Shown here: in pieces, positions 1 to 8,498 of the stretch
Layout of the letters: every line of letters starts with the position of its first letter
Numbering within the stretch: position 1 is the first letter of the stretch
NCBI GenBank assembly: GCA_902774325.1
Contig: CACYIC010000015.1
Coordinates: 1-32,436, forward strand
Source of the DNA: an uncultured Ruminococcus sp.
GTDB lineage: Bacteria; Bacillota; Clostridia; Oscillospirales; Acutalibacteraceae
Reading direction: 5' to 3'
DNA length: 32,436 bases
Notes under the pieces: model-generated
Databases searched by the model: none
Told to the model about the DNA's origin: nothing
Seen by the model: the letters and a program-made list of their open reading frames with translations, nothing else
Translations under genes and position numbers: made by a program

Positions 1-20
1 AAAGCAGCCGCGCGGCAGAG

Positions 21-146
21 CTTTTGACCCGCCGTTGAAGGAGGCTTCCGATATAGCCGGACATTTAAAAAGGCGGATAAAGCGCCCACCGGCGCGCGCC
101 CACCGGCGCGCGGATAAAGCGCCCACCGGCGCGCGGATAGGGCGCC
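21..146. repeat. GC-rich composite repeat, copy 1
   Basis: A 17-bp word, CTTTTGACCCGCCGTTG (21-37), is followed after about 30 bases by reiterated GGCGGATAAAGCGCCCACCG-type units (about 69-146). The same 17-bp word and the same kind of GC-rich unit, in the same order, occur at 28345-28473. No credible gene lies here. The block sits just upstream of the ctsR control region and may continue to the left of the window. Confidence 0.8.
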
Positions 147-156
147 ATTGACGCAA

Positions 157-173
157 GGTCAAAAAAAGTCAAA
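157..173 (+). promoter_or_regulatory. CtsR operator, distal box
   Basis: GGTCAAAAAAAGTCAAA matches the CtsR consensus RGTCAAANANRGTCAAA at every fixed position. It lies about 120 bases upstream of the ctsR promoter, so it may be an auxiliary site or serve a gene to the left of the window. A small palindrome, TATTC-GCGA-GAATA (201-214), lies between this box and the proximal one. Confidence 0.8.
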
Positions 174-244
174 AAAATATAAAAATTTAGTATTCGGGAG
201 TATTCGCGAGAATAACAGAGAAATTATAAGATTTTATATAATTA

Positions 245-290
245 TTTGACTTTAACTGACTTTGACTTTCTCTGACCTTGCCGCTATAAT
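245..290 (+). promoter_or_regulatory. ctsR operon promoter with proximal CtsR box
   Basis: TTGACT (262-267), a 17-base spacer and TATAAT (285-290) form a strong housekeeping promoter. The -35 lies inside an inverted-orientation CtsR box, TTTGACT-TTC-TCTGACC (261-277, one mismatch). A weaker half-matching box, TTTGACT-TTA-ACTGACT, abuts it at 245-261. CtsR bound here would block RNA polymerase, giving the usual autoregulation relieved by heat or protein stress. Confidence 0.9.
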
Positions 291-332
291 ATACTCAAAG
301 CTCAAAAATGAGCCGGAAAGAAGGTAAGAAAA

Positions 333-785
333 ATGAGAATGAGCGATCTGGTGGCTCAGTACATCCTTGAGATGCTCGACGAACAGGACGGCAGCGCCGA
401 GATAAGGCGCAACGAGCTCGCGGGCAGCCTCGGATGCGTCCCGAGTCAGATAAACTACGTTATAACCTCGCGCTTCACGCCCGAGCAGGGATATATAGTT
501 GAAAGCAGGCGGGGCGGCGGCGGATATATAAAAATCAGCCGCGTAAAAATGGATAAGGGCACGGCTCTTATGCATATTATAAATTCGGTTGGCAATCATC
601 TTGATAAGTCCACCGCCGAGGTCATGCTCAATAATATGCTTCGGCAGGAGATGCTTGAGCTCAACACCGCGAGGGTTATGGCTTCGGCGCTCTCCGACAG
701 GACGCTCAGAAGCGTGGAGCAGGACAAGCGGGACGAGCTGCGCGCGGATCTCTTCAAAAATATGCTCCTCGCGCTCAATCAATAA
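333..785 (+). CDS. ctsR: CtsR, class III heat-shock repressor
   Basis: Dimeric winged-helix repressor of clp genes. The 150-residue length is normal for the family. The N-terminal helix-turn-helix region (about residues 22-50) is followed by the glycine-rich wing RRGGGGYI (59-66). In characterised CtsR proteins this wing senses heat and contains the arginine contacted by McsB. The C-terminal half (about 80-150) fits the helical dimerisation/ClpC-McsB interaction domain. AGAAGG lies 8 bases before ATG 333; a second ATG at 339 is less well spaced. It is the first gene of a four-gene operon and two kinds of CtsR box precede it, so it should repress itself. Identification is firm from sequence plus gene order. 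Confidence 0.97.
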   Translation: MRMSDLVAQYILEMLDEQDGSAEIRRNELAGSLGCVPSQINYVITSRFTPEQGYIVESRRGGGGYIKISRVKMDKGTALMHIINSVGNHLDKSTAEVMLNNMLRQEMLELNTARVMASALSDRTLRSVEQDKRDELRADLFKNMLLALNQ

Positions 786-800
786 AGGAGGAAAGGTATT

Positions 801-1322
801 ATGAAATGCAGTAAATGCGGCGTAAACAACGCCAATACCCATGTTAAGACGGTTATAAACGGCGAGCTCAGAGAATACGACCTCTGCTCGGAATGCGCTC
901 ACAAGCTGGGCTATACCGATATGTTCTCAGATATGCAGAGCGATTTTTCAAATATGCTCAGCGGCTTCTTCGGAAACGTGCTCCCGGCGAGGACTCAGGC
1001 GACGCGCTGCGAGTTCTGCGGCAGCAGCTATTCGGAGATCGCCCGCAGCGGTCAGGTCGGCTGCGCTCACTGCTACGAGCTCTTTGCCGACAGGCTCTAC
1101 CCCTCGATAAGGAGGATGCACGGCAATACGACCCACTGCGGAAAGCACAGCAAGACGGCTGAAAGGGCAAAGGCGGAGAGCGAGAAAAAGCCCGCCGAGC
1201 AGACCCGTGAGGATAAGCTCGCGGCAATGAAGGAAGAGCTTGAGCAGGCGATCAGGGAACAGAACTTTGAGCGCGCCGCCGAGCTCAGAGACAGCATAAA
1301 GGAAACGGAGGGTCAGGCATGA
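801..1322 (+). CDS. mcsA: McsA, zinc-finger activator of McsB
   Basis: Adaptor that activates the arginine kinase McsB and couples it to CtsR and ClpC. The 173-residue protein has four CxxC pairs, at residues 3/6, 29/32, 70/73 and 88/91, consistent with two zinc-binding modules. A C-terminal UVR motif follows (about 139-170, with FERAAELRDSI), like the one in the middle domain of ClpC. A strong AAGGAGG precedes ATG 801 and the stop overlaps the start of mcsB by four bases, implying translational coupling. Residues about 105-140 are charged and low in complexity, probably a flexible linker. Position between ctsR and mcsB is the standard Gram-positive order. Confidence 0.96.
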   Translation: MKCSKCGVNNANTHVKTVINGELREYDLCSECAHKLGYTDMFSDMQSDFSNMLSGFFGNVLPARTQATRCEFCGSSYSEIARSGQVGCAHCYELFADRLYPSIRRMHGNTTHCGKHSKTAERAKAESEKKPAEQTREDKLAAMKEELEQAIREQNFERAAELRDSIKETEGQA

Positions 1323-2314
1323 GCAGCGTAGTGATTTCGACAAGGGTGCGCCTCGCGCGCAACCTAAAGGACTATCCTTTCCCCTGCAGGCTCTCGGAGC
1401 AGGGCAGGCAGAAGGTGCTTCAAAGCGTAAGAAACGCGATAAAGAACAGCAACAGCGCGATCGCGGACGATTTTTCATACATCAAGCTCAGCGAGCTCGA
1501 TCAGCTCCACGGCGTATCGCTGGTTGAGAAAAGGCTTGTCAGCCCCGAATTCATCAGCGAGACCGAGGGCAGAGGGCTTCTTCTCTCAAAGGACGAGAGC
1601 CTCAGCATCATGATCAACGAGGAGGATCATATCCGCCTCCAGGTCATCAAGAAGGGTCTGGCTCTCGAGGAGGCTTACGACGTCGCAGACAAGCTCGACA
1701 CGCTTCTCGACGAGAACCTCGAGTTTGCCTTTGATGAAAAGCTCGGCTACCTCACCCAGTGCCCCACAAATCTCGGCACCGGAATGAGAGCGTCGGTCAT
1801 GCTCCATCTTCCCGCTCTCGAGCAGAGCCGCGCGATCGGCAGGATCGCGGGCAATCTCTCAAAGCTCGGACTCACGATCAGGGGAGCCCACGGCGAGGGA
1901 ACGGAGCCGAAGGCGGCGATGTACCAGCTCTCGAATCAGGTGACTCTCGGGATCAGCGAGAAGGCGGCGATAGAGAATCTCAAGAGCATAACTCTCCAGC
2001 TCGCGCAGCAGGAGGAGCAGGCGAGAGAACGCCTCTGCGCCGATATCGGCATCCGCGACAAGGTGAGCCGCAGCCTGGGTATCCTTCGCAGCGCGCTCAT
2101 AATCTCTCACGACGAGGCGCTTTCACTGCTTTCAAACGTCCGTCTGGGAGTGGAAACAAAGCAGATAACGGAGCTTTCCGAGGAAAAGATAGATTCTCTT
2201 ATGACGGCGGTCGAGCCTGCCACGCTTTCGGCGTCGCTCGGCAAGAGCCTCTCTCCCCACGACAGGGATATCGAGAGGGCAAGCCTCCTCAGAAGGGAGC
2301 TAATAAACCAATAA
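1319..2314 (+). CDS. mcsB: McsB, protein arginine kinase
   Basis: Phosphorylates arginine residues on CtsR and on damaged proteins, marking them for ClpC-ClpP. It belongs to the ATP:guanido phosphotransferase fold. Visible motifs are STRVRLARN (7-15), NEEDHIR (100-106), CPTNLGTGMR (148-157, containing the reactive-site cysteine) and RGAHGEGTE (188-196). At 331 residues it is slightly shorter than Bacillus McsB, because the N-terminus lacks about 15 residues before the VISTR strand. I see no better upstream start, and ATG 1319 overlaps the mcsA stop. A second ATP-binding arginine cluster is present in the C-terminal half. All key motifs look intact, so the kinase is probably active. Confidence 0.96.
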   Translation: MSSVVISTRVRLARNLKDYPFPCRLSEQGRQKVLQSVRNAIKNSNSAIADDFSYIKLSELDQLHGVSLVEKRLVSPEFISETEGRGLLLSKDESLSIMINEEDHIRLQVIKKGLALEEAYDVADKLDTLLDENLEFAFDEKLGYLTQCPTNLGTGMRASVMLHLPALEQSRAIGRIAGNLSKLGLTIRGAHGEGTEPKAAMYQLSNQVTLGISEKAAIENLKSITLQLAQQEEQARERLCADIGIRDKVSRSLGILRSALIISHDEALSLLSNVRLGVETKQITELSEEKIDSLMTAVEPATLSASLGKSLSPHDRDIERASLLRRELINQ

Positions 2315-2360
2315 TTATTCAAAAATCAAAAACGACCACTACAGATAAGGAGTGATTTTT

Positions 2361-4793
2361 ATGTTTGAAATCAAAGGATTTACGCAAAAGGCAAACAAGG
2401 CGCTCAACCTCGCTCTGGAATCCGCTCAGGAATTCGGTCATACCTACGTCGGCACCGAGCATATCCTTCTCGGCTTGATCGAGGAGGGCTCCGGCGCGGC
2501 AGCGGCGGCGCTTTCAAAATGCGGCGTAACCGCCGAGAAGCTCAGCGCGCGGATCAAAAGCACGATCGGCACCTCGCGCCGTACCGAGCTCACTCCCGAT
2601 GATTTCACGCCCAGAGTAAAGCGTATGCTCAGGTCGTCGGTGATGACGGCTAACCGCATGGGCAGCGGATATGTCGGCACAGAGCATATCCTGCTCTCGC
2701 TGATGTCCGACAGCGACAGCTATGCCTCGAGCTTCCTGCGCGAGATGGGCGTAAGCATGAATTCGCTCGCGGAGGCGATAAGAGGAAGCCTTGCTCAGGG
2801 CGGCGAGGACGCTTCCGCTCAGGAGGGAGCGGAATCCCCGGAGGGCGACGGCGCTCTCGAAAAGTTCGGCAGAGATCTCACAAAAGCCGCCAAAAACGGC
2901 GAGATCGACCCCGTGATCGGCAGAGAAAAGGAGATCGAGCGAGTTATCCAGATCCTTTCCCGCCGCACCAAGAACAACCCCGTGCTCATCGGCGAGCCGG
3001 GCGTGGGCAAAACGGCGGTAGCCGAGGGACTTGCGCTTGAGATCTCAAAGGGCAGCGTTCCCGAGATACTAAAGGGCAAGCGCGTAGTCGCCCTCGACCT
3101 CACCGGAATGGTAGCCGGAGCGAAATACCGCGGCGACTTTGAGGAGCGCATCAAGAGCGCGATAGACGAGGTGAAGAGCCGCAAGGACACCATCCTCTTT
3201 ATCGACGAGCTTCACACGATAATCGGCGCGGGAGCCGCCGAGGGCAGCGCGGACGCCGCGAATATTTTAAAACCCTCGCTTGCCCGCGGAGATTTTCAGG
3301 TCATAGGCGCGACCACCCTCAACGAGTACCGCAAATATATCGAAAAGGACGCGGCTCTCGAGCGCAGGTTCCAGCCCGTAAAAATCGGCGAGCCGACTCA
3401 GGAGCAGGCTATCGAGATCCTCAAGGGACTGCGCGACAGCTACGAGGCTCACCACAAGGTCAGGATCACCGACGAGGCGATCGAGGCAGCGGTAAGGCTT
3501 TCCGCCCGCTATATCGCCGACCGCTACCTGCCCGACAAGGCTATTGATCTGATCGACGAGGGCGCCTCAAAGGTCAGGCTTCAGGCTATGACCTCTCCCA
3601 ACGAGGTAAAGGAGCTTGAGGAGCAGATAAAGAAAATCGAGGCTGAGAAGTCCAGCGCGATCAACGAGCAGGATTTCGAGCGCGCGGCAAAGCTCAGGGA
3701 CGAGCAGAAGGAGGTTCAGTCCCGCCTTGAAAAAGCCAGGAAGGAGTGGCAGGAGAGGAGCCTCGACAGCAACGGCGAGGTCAGCTCCGAGGTGATCGCG
3801 AATATCGTTTCCGACTGGACGGGAGTTCCCGTGACCCAGCTCACCAAGGAGGAGAGCGAACGCCTGCTCAATATGGAGAAGCTGCTCCACGAGAGAGTGA
3901 TAGGTCAGGAGGAGGCTGTCTCCTCTATCGCCAGAGCCATCCGGCGCGGCAGAGTCGGGCTCAAGGATCCCAAAAGACCCGTCGGCTCCTTCATCTTCCT
4001 CGGTCCCACCGGAGTGGGCAAAACAGAGCTATGCAAGGCGCTTGCTCAGGCGATGTTCGGCGACGAAAACGCGATGCTCCGCCTTGATATGTCCGAGTAT
4101 ATGGAGAAGCATACCGTCTCCAAGCTCATCGGCTCGCCGCCCGGATACGTCGGCTTTGAGGAGGGCGGCCAGCTCACCGAAAAGGTTCGCAGAAAGCCGT
4201 ACTCGGTCGTGCTGTTCGACGAGATAGAAAAGGCGCATCCCGACGTATTCAACATGCTCCTGCAAATACTTGAGGACGGCAGACTGACCGACAGCCAGGG
4301 CAGGACGGTCGATTTCAAGAACACCGTCATCATCATGACCTCGAACGTCGGCGCAAGGCTCATCACCGACAAGCAGAACGCGCTCGGCTTCACGGGCGGG
4401 GAGAAGGAAAAGGAGCAGACCGACGTTAAGGAATTGGTGCTCGGCGAGCTTAAAAAGGTTTTCCGTCCCGAATTCCTCAACCGCGTCGACGATATAATCG
4501 TGTTCAGCAAGCTCACTCAGGATGAAATAAAGCGGATCGCCGGAAAGATGCTCGATACTCTCAGGCAGCGCCTTGAGGCTATGGATATCAGGATCAGCTT
4601 CACCGACGCGGCGGTCACCGCGATCGCCGACAAGGGCTTCGACGACAGCTACGGCGCCCGCCCGCTCAGAAGGGCTATCCGAAGCGAGATCGAGGATAAG
4701 CTTTCCGAGAAGATACTCGACGGCAGCGTCAGGGAATTTTCAGAGGTCGTCTGCGATTTTAAGGACGGCGGCTTTACCTTCGAGAATAAATAA
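2361..4793 (+). CDS. clpC: ClpC, AAA+ unfoldase
   Basis: Hexameric Hsp100 unfoldase that feeds substrates, including arginine-phosphorylated ones, to ClpP. Two Clp-N repeats occupy residues 1 to about 145. The first AAA+ module has Walker A GEPGVGKT (about 211) and Walker B FIDELHT (about 278). A middle domain with a UVR-type motif (about 434) follows, then a second AAA+ module with GPTGVGKTE (about 548) and FDEIEKAH. The C-terminal D2-small domain is complete; total 810 residues, typical of ClpC. I chose ATG 2361, eight bases after AAGGAG; a GTG at 2352 overlaps that ribosome site and is not credible. It is the last gene of the operon. No clpP is in the window. Confidence 0.97.
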   Translation: MFEIKGFTQKANKALNLALESAQEFGHTYVGTEHILLGLIEEGSGAAAAALSKCGVTAEKLSARIKSTIGTSRRTELTPDDFTPRVKRMLRSSVMTANRMGSGYVGTEHILLSLMSDSDSYASSFLREMGVSMNSLAEAIRGSLAQGGEDASAQEGAESPEGDGALEKFGRDLTKAAKNGEIDPVIGREKEIERVIQILSRRTKNNPVLIGEPGVGKTAVAEGLALEISKGSVPEILKGKRVVALDLTGMVAGAKYRGDFEERIKSAIDEVKSRKDTILFIDELHTIIGAGAAEGSADAANILKPSLARGDFQVIGATTLNEYRKYIEKDAALERRFQPVKIGEPTQEQAIEILKGLRDSYEAHHKVRITDEAIEAAVRLSARYIADRYLPDKAIDLIDEGASKVRLQAMTSPNEVKELEEQIKKIEAEKSSAINEQDFERAAKLRDEQKEVQSRLEKARKEWQERSLDSNGEVSSEVIANIVSDWTGVPVTQLTKEESERLLNMEKLLHERVIGQEEAVSSIARAIRRGRVGLKDPKRPVGSFIFLGPTGVGKTELCKALAQAMFGDENAMLRLDMSEYMEKHTVSKLIGSPPGYVGFEEGGQLTEKVRRKPYSVVLFDEIEKAHPDVFNMLLQILEDGRLTDSQGRTVDFKNTVIIMTSNVGARLITDKQNALGFTGGEKEKEQTDVKELVLGELKKVFRPEFLNRVDDIIVFSKLTQDEIKRIAGKMLDTLRQRLEAMDIRISFTDAAVTAIADKGFDDSYGARPLRRAIRSEIEDKLSEKILDGSVREFSEVVCDFKDGGFTFENK

Positions 4794-4884
4794 TTTGTAC
4801 TGAAAAAACGTCGACACGCCGTCGTCGTTTTCCCAAAACACAATCAAGCTTGTGCTTTGGCTCAAAATCATTTTCCGAAAAAAA

Positions 4885-4927
4885 AACGATCCCGGTGAAA
4901 AAAATTCGCCGGGATCGTTGCGCTTTT
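4885..4927 (+). terminator. Terminator of the ctsR-clpC operon
   Basis: Perfect 11-bp stem, AACGATCCCGG (4885-4895) with CCGGGATCGTT (4909-4919), then a short T run (to 4927). The A-rich left flank would give a T run on the other strand too, so it could act both ways. A weaker hairpin (CCAAA-CACAA/TTGTG-TTTGG, about 4832-4859) lies between it and the clpC stop. Confidence 0.88.
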
Positions 4928-4946
4928 TGCTGAAATATAGTACAAT
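4918..4946 (+). promoter_or_regulatory. Possible promoter for the 61-residue gene
   Basis: TTGCGC (4918-4923), 17 bases, TACAAT (4941-4946). The -35 overlaps the right arm of the preceding terminator. A perfect TATAAT at 4999-5004 is too close to the start codon and has no paired -35. Confidence 0.45.
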
Positions 4947-5021
4947 TACTTTGAAAATCAGGCATTTTGCAGCGCCGAATAAGGCGGCGGAAATGCGGTA
5001 TAATAGTTTCGGAGGTATGGC

Positions 5022-5207
5022 ATGAGTAAAAATGATATGGAATTTGAGAGGGCGTTCGGAAATTTTCTTGAAAGCCGGGTTTACGATAAGGCGGAAAATT
5101 CGCTGTTCGAGGTAGCGAGAGCCGCGTTCTTGGCAGGCTGGAAAGCCGCCGGCGGCGAGGAGATCAAGCCGGAAGAGATTTTGACGCTTCTGCCCGAGAA
5201 GAAATAA
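5022..5207 (+). CDS. Small protein of unknown function (61 aa)
   Basis: I do not recognise this protein. It has a good ribosome site, GGAGGT (5010-5015), seven bases before ATG 5022, and a single clean frame. It is followed by a terminator hairpin at 5243-5268, so it looks like a real stand-alone gene. The sequence is charged and amphipathic (begins MSKNDMEFERAFGNFL), with an alanine-rich helix around residues 27-43 and an acidic C-terminal tail ending LLPEKK. There is no signal peptide, membrane segment or cysteine. It is probably a soluble helical protein. It sits between the clpC terminator and a convergent dockerin gene; nothing in the context gives a function. Confidence 0.6.
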   Translation: MSKNDMEFERAFGNFLESRVYDKAENSLFEVARAAFLAGWKAAGGEEIKPEEILTLLPEKK

Positions 5208-5242
5208 ATCAGCTAATACTATTAAATAAGATTTAAAACAAG

Positions 5243-5268
5243 CAGCGGCAGTCATTATACTGCCGCTG
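5243..5268. terminator. Bidirectional terminator between convergent genes
   Basis: Ten-bp stem CAGCGGCAGT (5243-5252) with ACTGCCGCTG (5259-5268) and a six-base loop. On the minus strand it is followed by TTGTTTTAAAT, which suits the dockerin gene. On the plus strand the tail is ATTATTATT, after the 61-residue gene. Confidence 0.8.
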
Positions 5269-5312
5269 TGATTATTATTGTTGACCTTCTTACGAGAAAA
5301 CAGATATTGCAA

Positions 5313-6158
5313 TCAATAAACATATTTTACTTTCATATAACTGTATTCGACGTTAGGATCTGTTGTAGCCCAAATACTAACAGGAACTCGGGCAATGTAT
5401 TGCTGCACAGCTGTTGCATCCAAAATATCCCGTTTTCCGTCATGATTAAAGTCAGAGATGTAAGCTATGTACTCTACCATGCATTTACTTCCGTAGATAT
5501 ATATTGTAGCTTTTTTACCTACAAATGGCAATGTATCTGTTTCGGGGTATTCAATAAGCTTGGCGATGTACTTTTGAATTAAAGTAACGTCGTTTATCGT
5601 AATAATCCTGTCCCCGTCAACATCTCCGATTCTTATAAAAGGTGTGGCGCAATCAACGGTTGATAATATTGTCCCGAGGTCTTCATATTTTTCCGATTGG
5701 TAAGCTTTTAATGCGTCATAAAATTTATCCTCTTCAACATCATACACGCCAAATTCGAGCAAAAACGGCTCCCCTTCATTGATCATGAAATTCATTGTTC
5801 CGAGAAAACCTGTGCTCCACCAGCTTTTTCGGTATGTTGAGCAGGAAAAAACCAGCCAATCGACATTTCCCCGGTCATCAAAGTGATAGTATTGCTCCTT
5901 GAGATTGCAGCATATTTTTATATATCTGTCAACATTTGTAAGAATCAAATTGTTATTTGATTGTATTTCAATTGGTCTCTGCTTTTTTAATTGCGCGTCG
6001 GAACAATACCCGTTTGGATAATATTCCTCATTCACTAAGCCGTCATCATTAAGAAACATGCTGGAAACAGGTTCATTTATTACCGCCGCGCCGACGGAGG
6101 GAAGAAACGCGCATAAGAGTAATGCGGAAACAAGGACAAAACATAATATTTTTTTCAT
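5313..6158 (-). CDS. Secreted dockerin-domain protein
   Basis: The 281-residue product starts with a signal peptide (MKKILCFVLVSALLLCAFLP, likely cut near SVGA-AV). The start at 6158 is preceded by AGGGAGAG on the minus strand; upstream in-frame codons would bury the signal peptide. Near the C-terminus two calcium-binding dockerin half-repeats are visible, GDVDGDRIITINDVTLIQKY (about 178-197) and SDFNHDGKRDILDATAVQQY (about 235-254), each with the alternating D/N pattern of an F-hand. Type I dockerins bind cohesins in cellulosome-like assemblies. The linker between the halves is about 37 residues, longer than usual. The N-terminal 170 residues show no enzyme or carbohydrate-binding motif I know. 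The gene is markedly more AT-rich than both neighbours, suggesting transfer. Confidence 0.85.
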   Translation of the reverse strand: MKKILCFVLVSALLLCAFLPSVGAAVINEPVSSMFLNDDGLVNEEYYPNGYCSDAQLKKQRPIEIQSNNNLILTNVDRYIKICCNLKEQYYHFDDRGNVDWLVFSCSTYRKSWWSTGFLGTMNFMINEGEPFLLEFGVYDVEEDKFYDALKAYQSEKYEDLGTILSTVDCATPFIRIGDVDGDRIITINDVTLIQKYIAKLIEYPETDTLPFVGKKATIYIYGSKCMVEYIAYISDFNHDGKRDILDATAVQQYIARVPVSIWATTDPNVEYSYMKVKYVY

Positions 6159-6297
6159 AAATAATCTCTCCCTTCGGGTTGTTGTCATATATGATGTTCG
6201 GCTTGTCATATTACTAATCAAAACCGCCTTTTTGATTTGAACTATCCCATTTGATCATCTCCTTATATTTTTGTTGAAAAAACATTGCTTCAATAAT

Positions 6298-6326
6298 ATT
6301 ATATTATAAAAATATATAAAAATCAA
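6298..6326 (-). promoter_or_regulatory. Promoter of the dockerin gene
   Basis: On the minus strand: TTGATT (6326-6321), 17 bases, TATAAT (6303-6298). It leaves a leader of about 130 bases. In that leader, AAGGAG is followed by a possible 14-codon reading frame beginning MIKWDSSNQ; its spacing to the ATG is poor. Confidence 0.6.
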
Positions 6327-6411
6327 CAGATATTGGTAATATCGACTTGTATAAAAACATACCGCGATTTTGTGTACTGTGCATAAATAGATACACAAGA
6401 TTGTGAAAAAA

Positions 6412-6447
6412 CAGAGAAAAAACGTCCGGCAAAGCACCGGACGTTTT
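6412..6447 (-). terminator. Terminator of the V-ATPase operon
   Basis: Eleven-bp perfect stem (6419-6429 with 6437-6447, core AACGTCCGG/CCGGACGTT) and a seven-base loop. On the minus strand it is followed by a run of T. It begins nine bases after the ntpD stop. Confidence 0.92.
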
Positions 6448-6455
6448 AGATTAAT

Positions 6456-7109
6456 TTAATTGCTGTAATGATGCGCTTTTTCGAGCAGCATATCCTTGAC
6501 CTTCATCAGCCTTGTGCGGCTTGAGCGGTCGTTTTCCTCCAGCTTCATGGAAATATACTTTATAGTCTCCTGATAGCGGGGGATCATGACGTGCTCCAGA
6601 GAGTTGACTCTGCGGCGCGTTTTTTCGATTTCGGCGGACATGAGCTCGCAGCTCTTCTCATACTGCGCGAGCTTTATCAGATCGGGCAGCAGGTCGTTGA
6701 GGCTCATAACCGCGTCGTCAAGCTCAAAGGAGGTGAGAGCGAAGCCGTAGGGGAAGATGTCGCCGCTATCCGGCGTGCGGGTATCGGTGGAGAACTCAGG
6801 TATCTCAACGCTCATGACGTTTCTGACGTCGGTTTCAACGCTGAGCTGCTGCTTGGGAGAGAAGAGAGAGGCGTCCAGCGACTGCTTGCTCATCACCGCG
6901 GCGGCGTTCACAAAGTGAGCGTTGCAGCTCTCAAGCTCTGCGTCGACCTTCTCGCGCAGCTCTCCGGTCTCGCGCACCAGCTCGAGAAACCTGCGCATGA
7001 GCTCGTCGCGCTTGTCCTTGAGCATTTTGTGTCCCCTGACCGCCGTTATCAGCTGCTTTTTGAGCTTGGTGAGCTGCATGCGGGTGGGGTTTACGTTCAT
7101 AATAGCCAT
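6456..7109 (-). CDS. ntpD: V-type ATPase subunit D (central stalk)
   Basis: Rotor shaft subunit of the V1 sector, lying inside the A3B3 head and joining it to subunit C and the c-ring. The 217-residue length is normal. The conserved N-terminus NVNPTRMQLTKLKKQL and long N- and C-terminal helices that form an antiparallel coiled coil are visible; the C-terminal part contains RTRRRVNSLEH-like spacing (KTRRRVNSLEHVMIPR) typical of the family. ATG 7109 follows a G-rich site, GGGGGG, instead of a textbook AGGAGG. It is the last gene of the operon, 15 bases after ntpB, and a terminator follows directly. Confidence 0.96.
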   Translation of the reverse strand: MAIMNVNPTRMQLTKLKKQLITAVRGHKMLKDKRDELMRRFLELVRETGELREKVDAELESCNAHFVNAAAVMSKQSLDASLFSPKQQLSVETDVRNVMSVEIPEFSTDTRTPDSGDIFPYGFALTSFELDDAVMSLNDLLPDLIKLAQYEKSCELMSAEIEKTRRRVNSLEHVMIPRYQETIKYISMKLEENDRSSRTRLMKVKDMLLEKAHHYSN

Positions 7110-7124
7110 AGAATCCCCCCGATC

Positions 7125-8498
7125 CTACTGCTTTCCGTAGAATTCGTCGAGCATATCGTCCTTGATACGCTTGAGCTCGCTGCGGGGAAGGATATGCAGA
7201 AGCCTCCAGCCGATATCGAGGGTCTCCTCGATCGAGCGGTTGGCGTCATAGCCCTGAGAAACGTATTCTCTCTCGAACGCCTCAGCAAATTCGGCGTATT
7301 TTTTATCCATTTCGGTCAGAGCCGCCTCGCCGAGAATGACCATCAGCTCTCTGGCGTCCTTGCCTCGAGCGTAAGCCGCGAAGAGCTGGTTCATCGTGGC
7401 GGCGTGATCCTTTCTCGTCCTGCCGGGGCCTATGCCCTTGTCCTTGAGTCGCGACAGCGAGGGAAGCACGTCGATAGGCGGCGTCACGCCCTTGCGGTAC
7501 AGCTCGCGCGAGAGGATGATCTGACCCTCGGTGATGTAGCCGGTGAGGTCGGGGATCGGGTGGGTCTTGTCGTCCTCGGGCATGGTGAGGATCGGGATAA
7601 GCGTGATCGAGCCCTCCTTGCCGCGAAGTCTGCCCGCTCTCTCGTAAAGAGTAGCGAGGTCGGTGTACATATATCCGGGATAGCCGCGTCTGCCGGGGAC
7701 TTCCTTTCTTGCTGCGGAGACCTCGCGCAGGGCGTCGGCGTAGTTTGTGATATCGGTCATGATGACCAGAACGTGCATGCCAAGATCGAACGCGAGATAT
7801 TCGGCGGCGGTGAGCGCCATTTTGGGGGTCGCGATACGCTCGATAGCGGGGTCGTTCGCGAGGTTCACGAACATTACGGTACGGTCGATAGCTCCGGTTT
7901 CCTTGAAGGACTGGACAAAGTAGTCCGATTCCTCAAAGGTGATGCCCATCGCGGCGAATACGACGGCGAACTGCTCGTTTTTGCCGCGCACGGTCGCCTG
8001 ACGCGCGATCTGGGCGGCAAGGCGGGAATGGGGAAGACCCGAGGCTGAGAATATCGGCAGCTTCTGACCTCTTACAAGTGTGTTGAGTCCGTCGATAGCG
8101 GAGATGCCCGTCTGGATAAACTCCTGGGGATAGTTCCTAGCGGCGGGGTTCATGGGCGTGCCGTTGACGTCGAGGCGCTTTTCGGGGATCAGCGCGGGAC
8201 CGCCGTCGATGGGATTTCCCAGGCCGTCAAATACGCGCGAGAGCATATCGGGAGATACGGGAAGCTCCATCGAGCGTCCCAGAAAGCGAACCTTGCTGTC
8301 GGCGAGGTTGATTCCCGCGGCGGATTCAAAGAGCTGCACAAGGGCGTTTGAGCCGTTGACCTCAAGCACCTTGCAGCGGCGGGTCTCGCCGTTGGGCAGC
8401 TCGATCTCGCCGAGCTCGTCGTATTTAACGTCCTCAACGTCGCTGATCATCATCAGAGGTCCCGCGACCTCGCGGATCGTGCGGTATTCCTTTGGCAT
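7125..8498 (-). CDS. ntpB: V-type ATPase subunit B (regulatory head subunit)
   Basis: Non-catalytic nucleotide-binding-type subunit alternating with A in the hexameric V1 head. At 457 residues it matches bacterial NtpB. As expected it lacks a P-loop: the corresponding segment reads [18 protein letters not shown] (about 150-167). Other family blocks seen are [20 protein letters not shown] and [21 protein letters not shown] 8498 overlaps the ntpA stop (TGATG) and AAAGGAG lies just upstream, inside ntpA, so translation is coupled to subunit A at matching stoichiometry. No disruption seen. Confidence 0.97.
   Translation of the reverse strand: MPKEYRTIREVAGPLMMISDVEDVKYDELGEIELPNGETRRCKVLEVNGSNALVQLFESAAGINLADSKVRFLGRSMELPVSPDMLSRVFDGLGNPIDGGPALIPEKRLDVNGTPMNPAARNYPQEFIQTGISAIDGLNTLVRGQKLPIFSASGLPHSRLAAQIARQATVRGKNEQFAVVFAAMGITFEESDYFVQSFKETGAIDRTVMFVNLANDPAIERIATPKMALTAAEYLAFDLGMHVLVIMTDITNYADALREVSAARKEVPGRRGYPGYMYTDLATLYERAGRLRGKEGSITLIPILTMPEDDKTHPIPDLTGYITEGQIILSRELYRKGVTPPIDVLPSLSRLKDKGIGPGRTRKDHAATMNQLFAAYARGKDARELMVILGEAALTEMDKKYAEFAEAFEREYVSQGYDANRSIEETLDIGWRLLHILPRSELKRIKDDMLDEFYGKQ

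Noticed and set aside
2352-2360. GTG 2352 as the clpC start
   Set aside because: It overlaps the AAGGAG ribosome site that serves ATG 2361; the latter gives the family-typical N-terminus MFEIKGF.
4999-5004. TATAAT as promoter of the 61-residue gene
   Set aside because: No -35 at proper distance and transcription would start inside the ribosome site.
6591-8048. 485-codon open frame on the plus strand opposite ntpD-ntpB
   Set aside because: It crosses two well-supported genes in antisense, has no ribosome site, and its residue pattern is what GC-rich codon use produces on the opposite strand.
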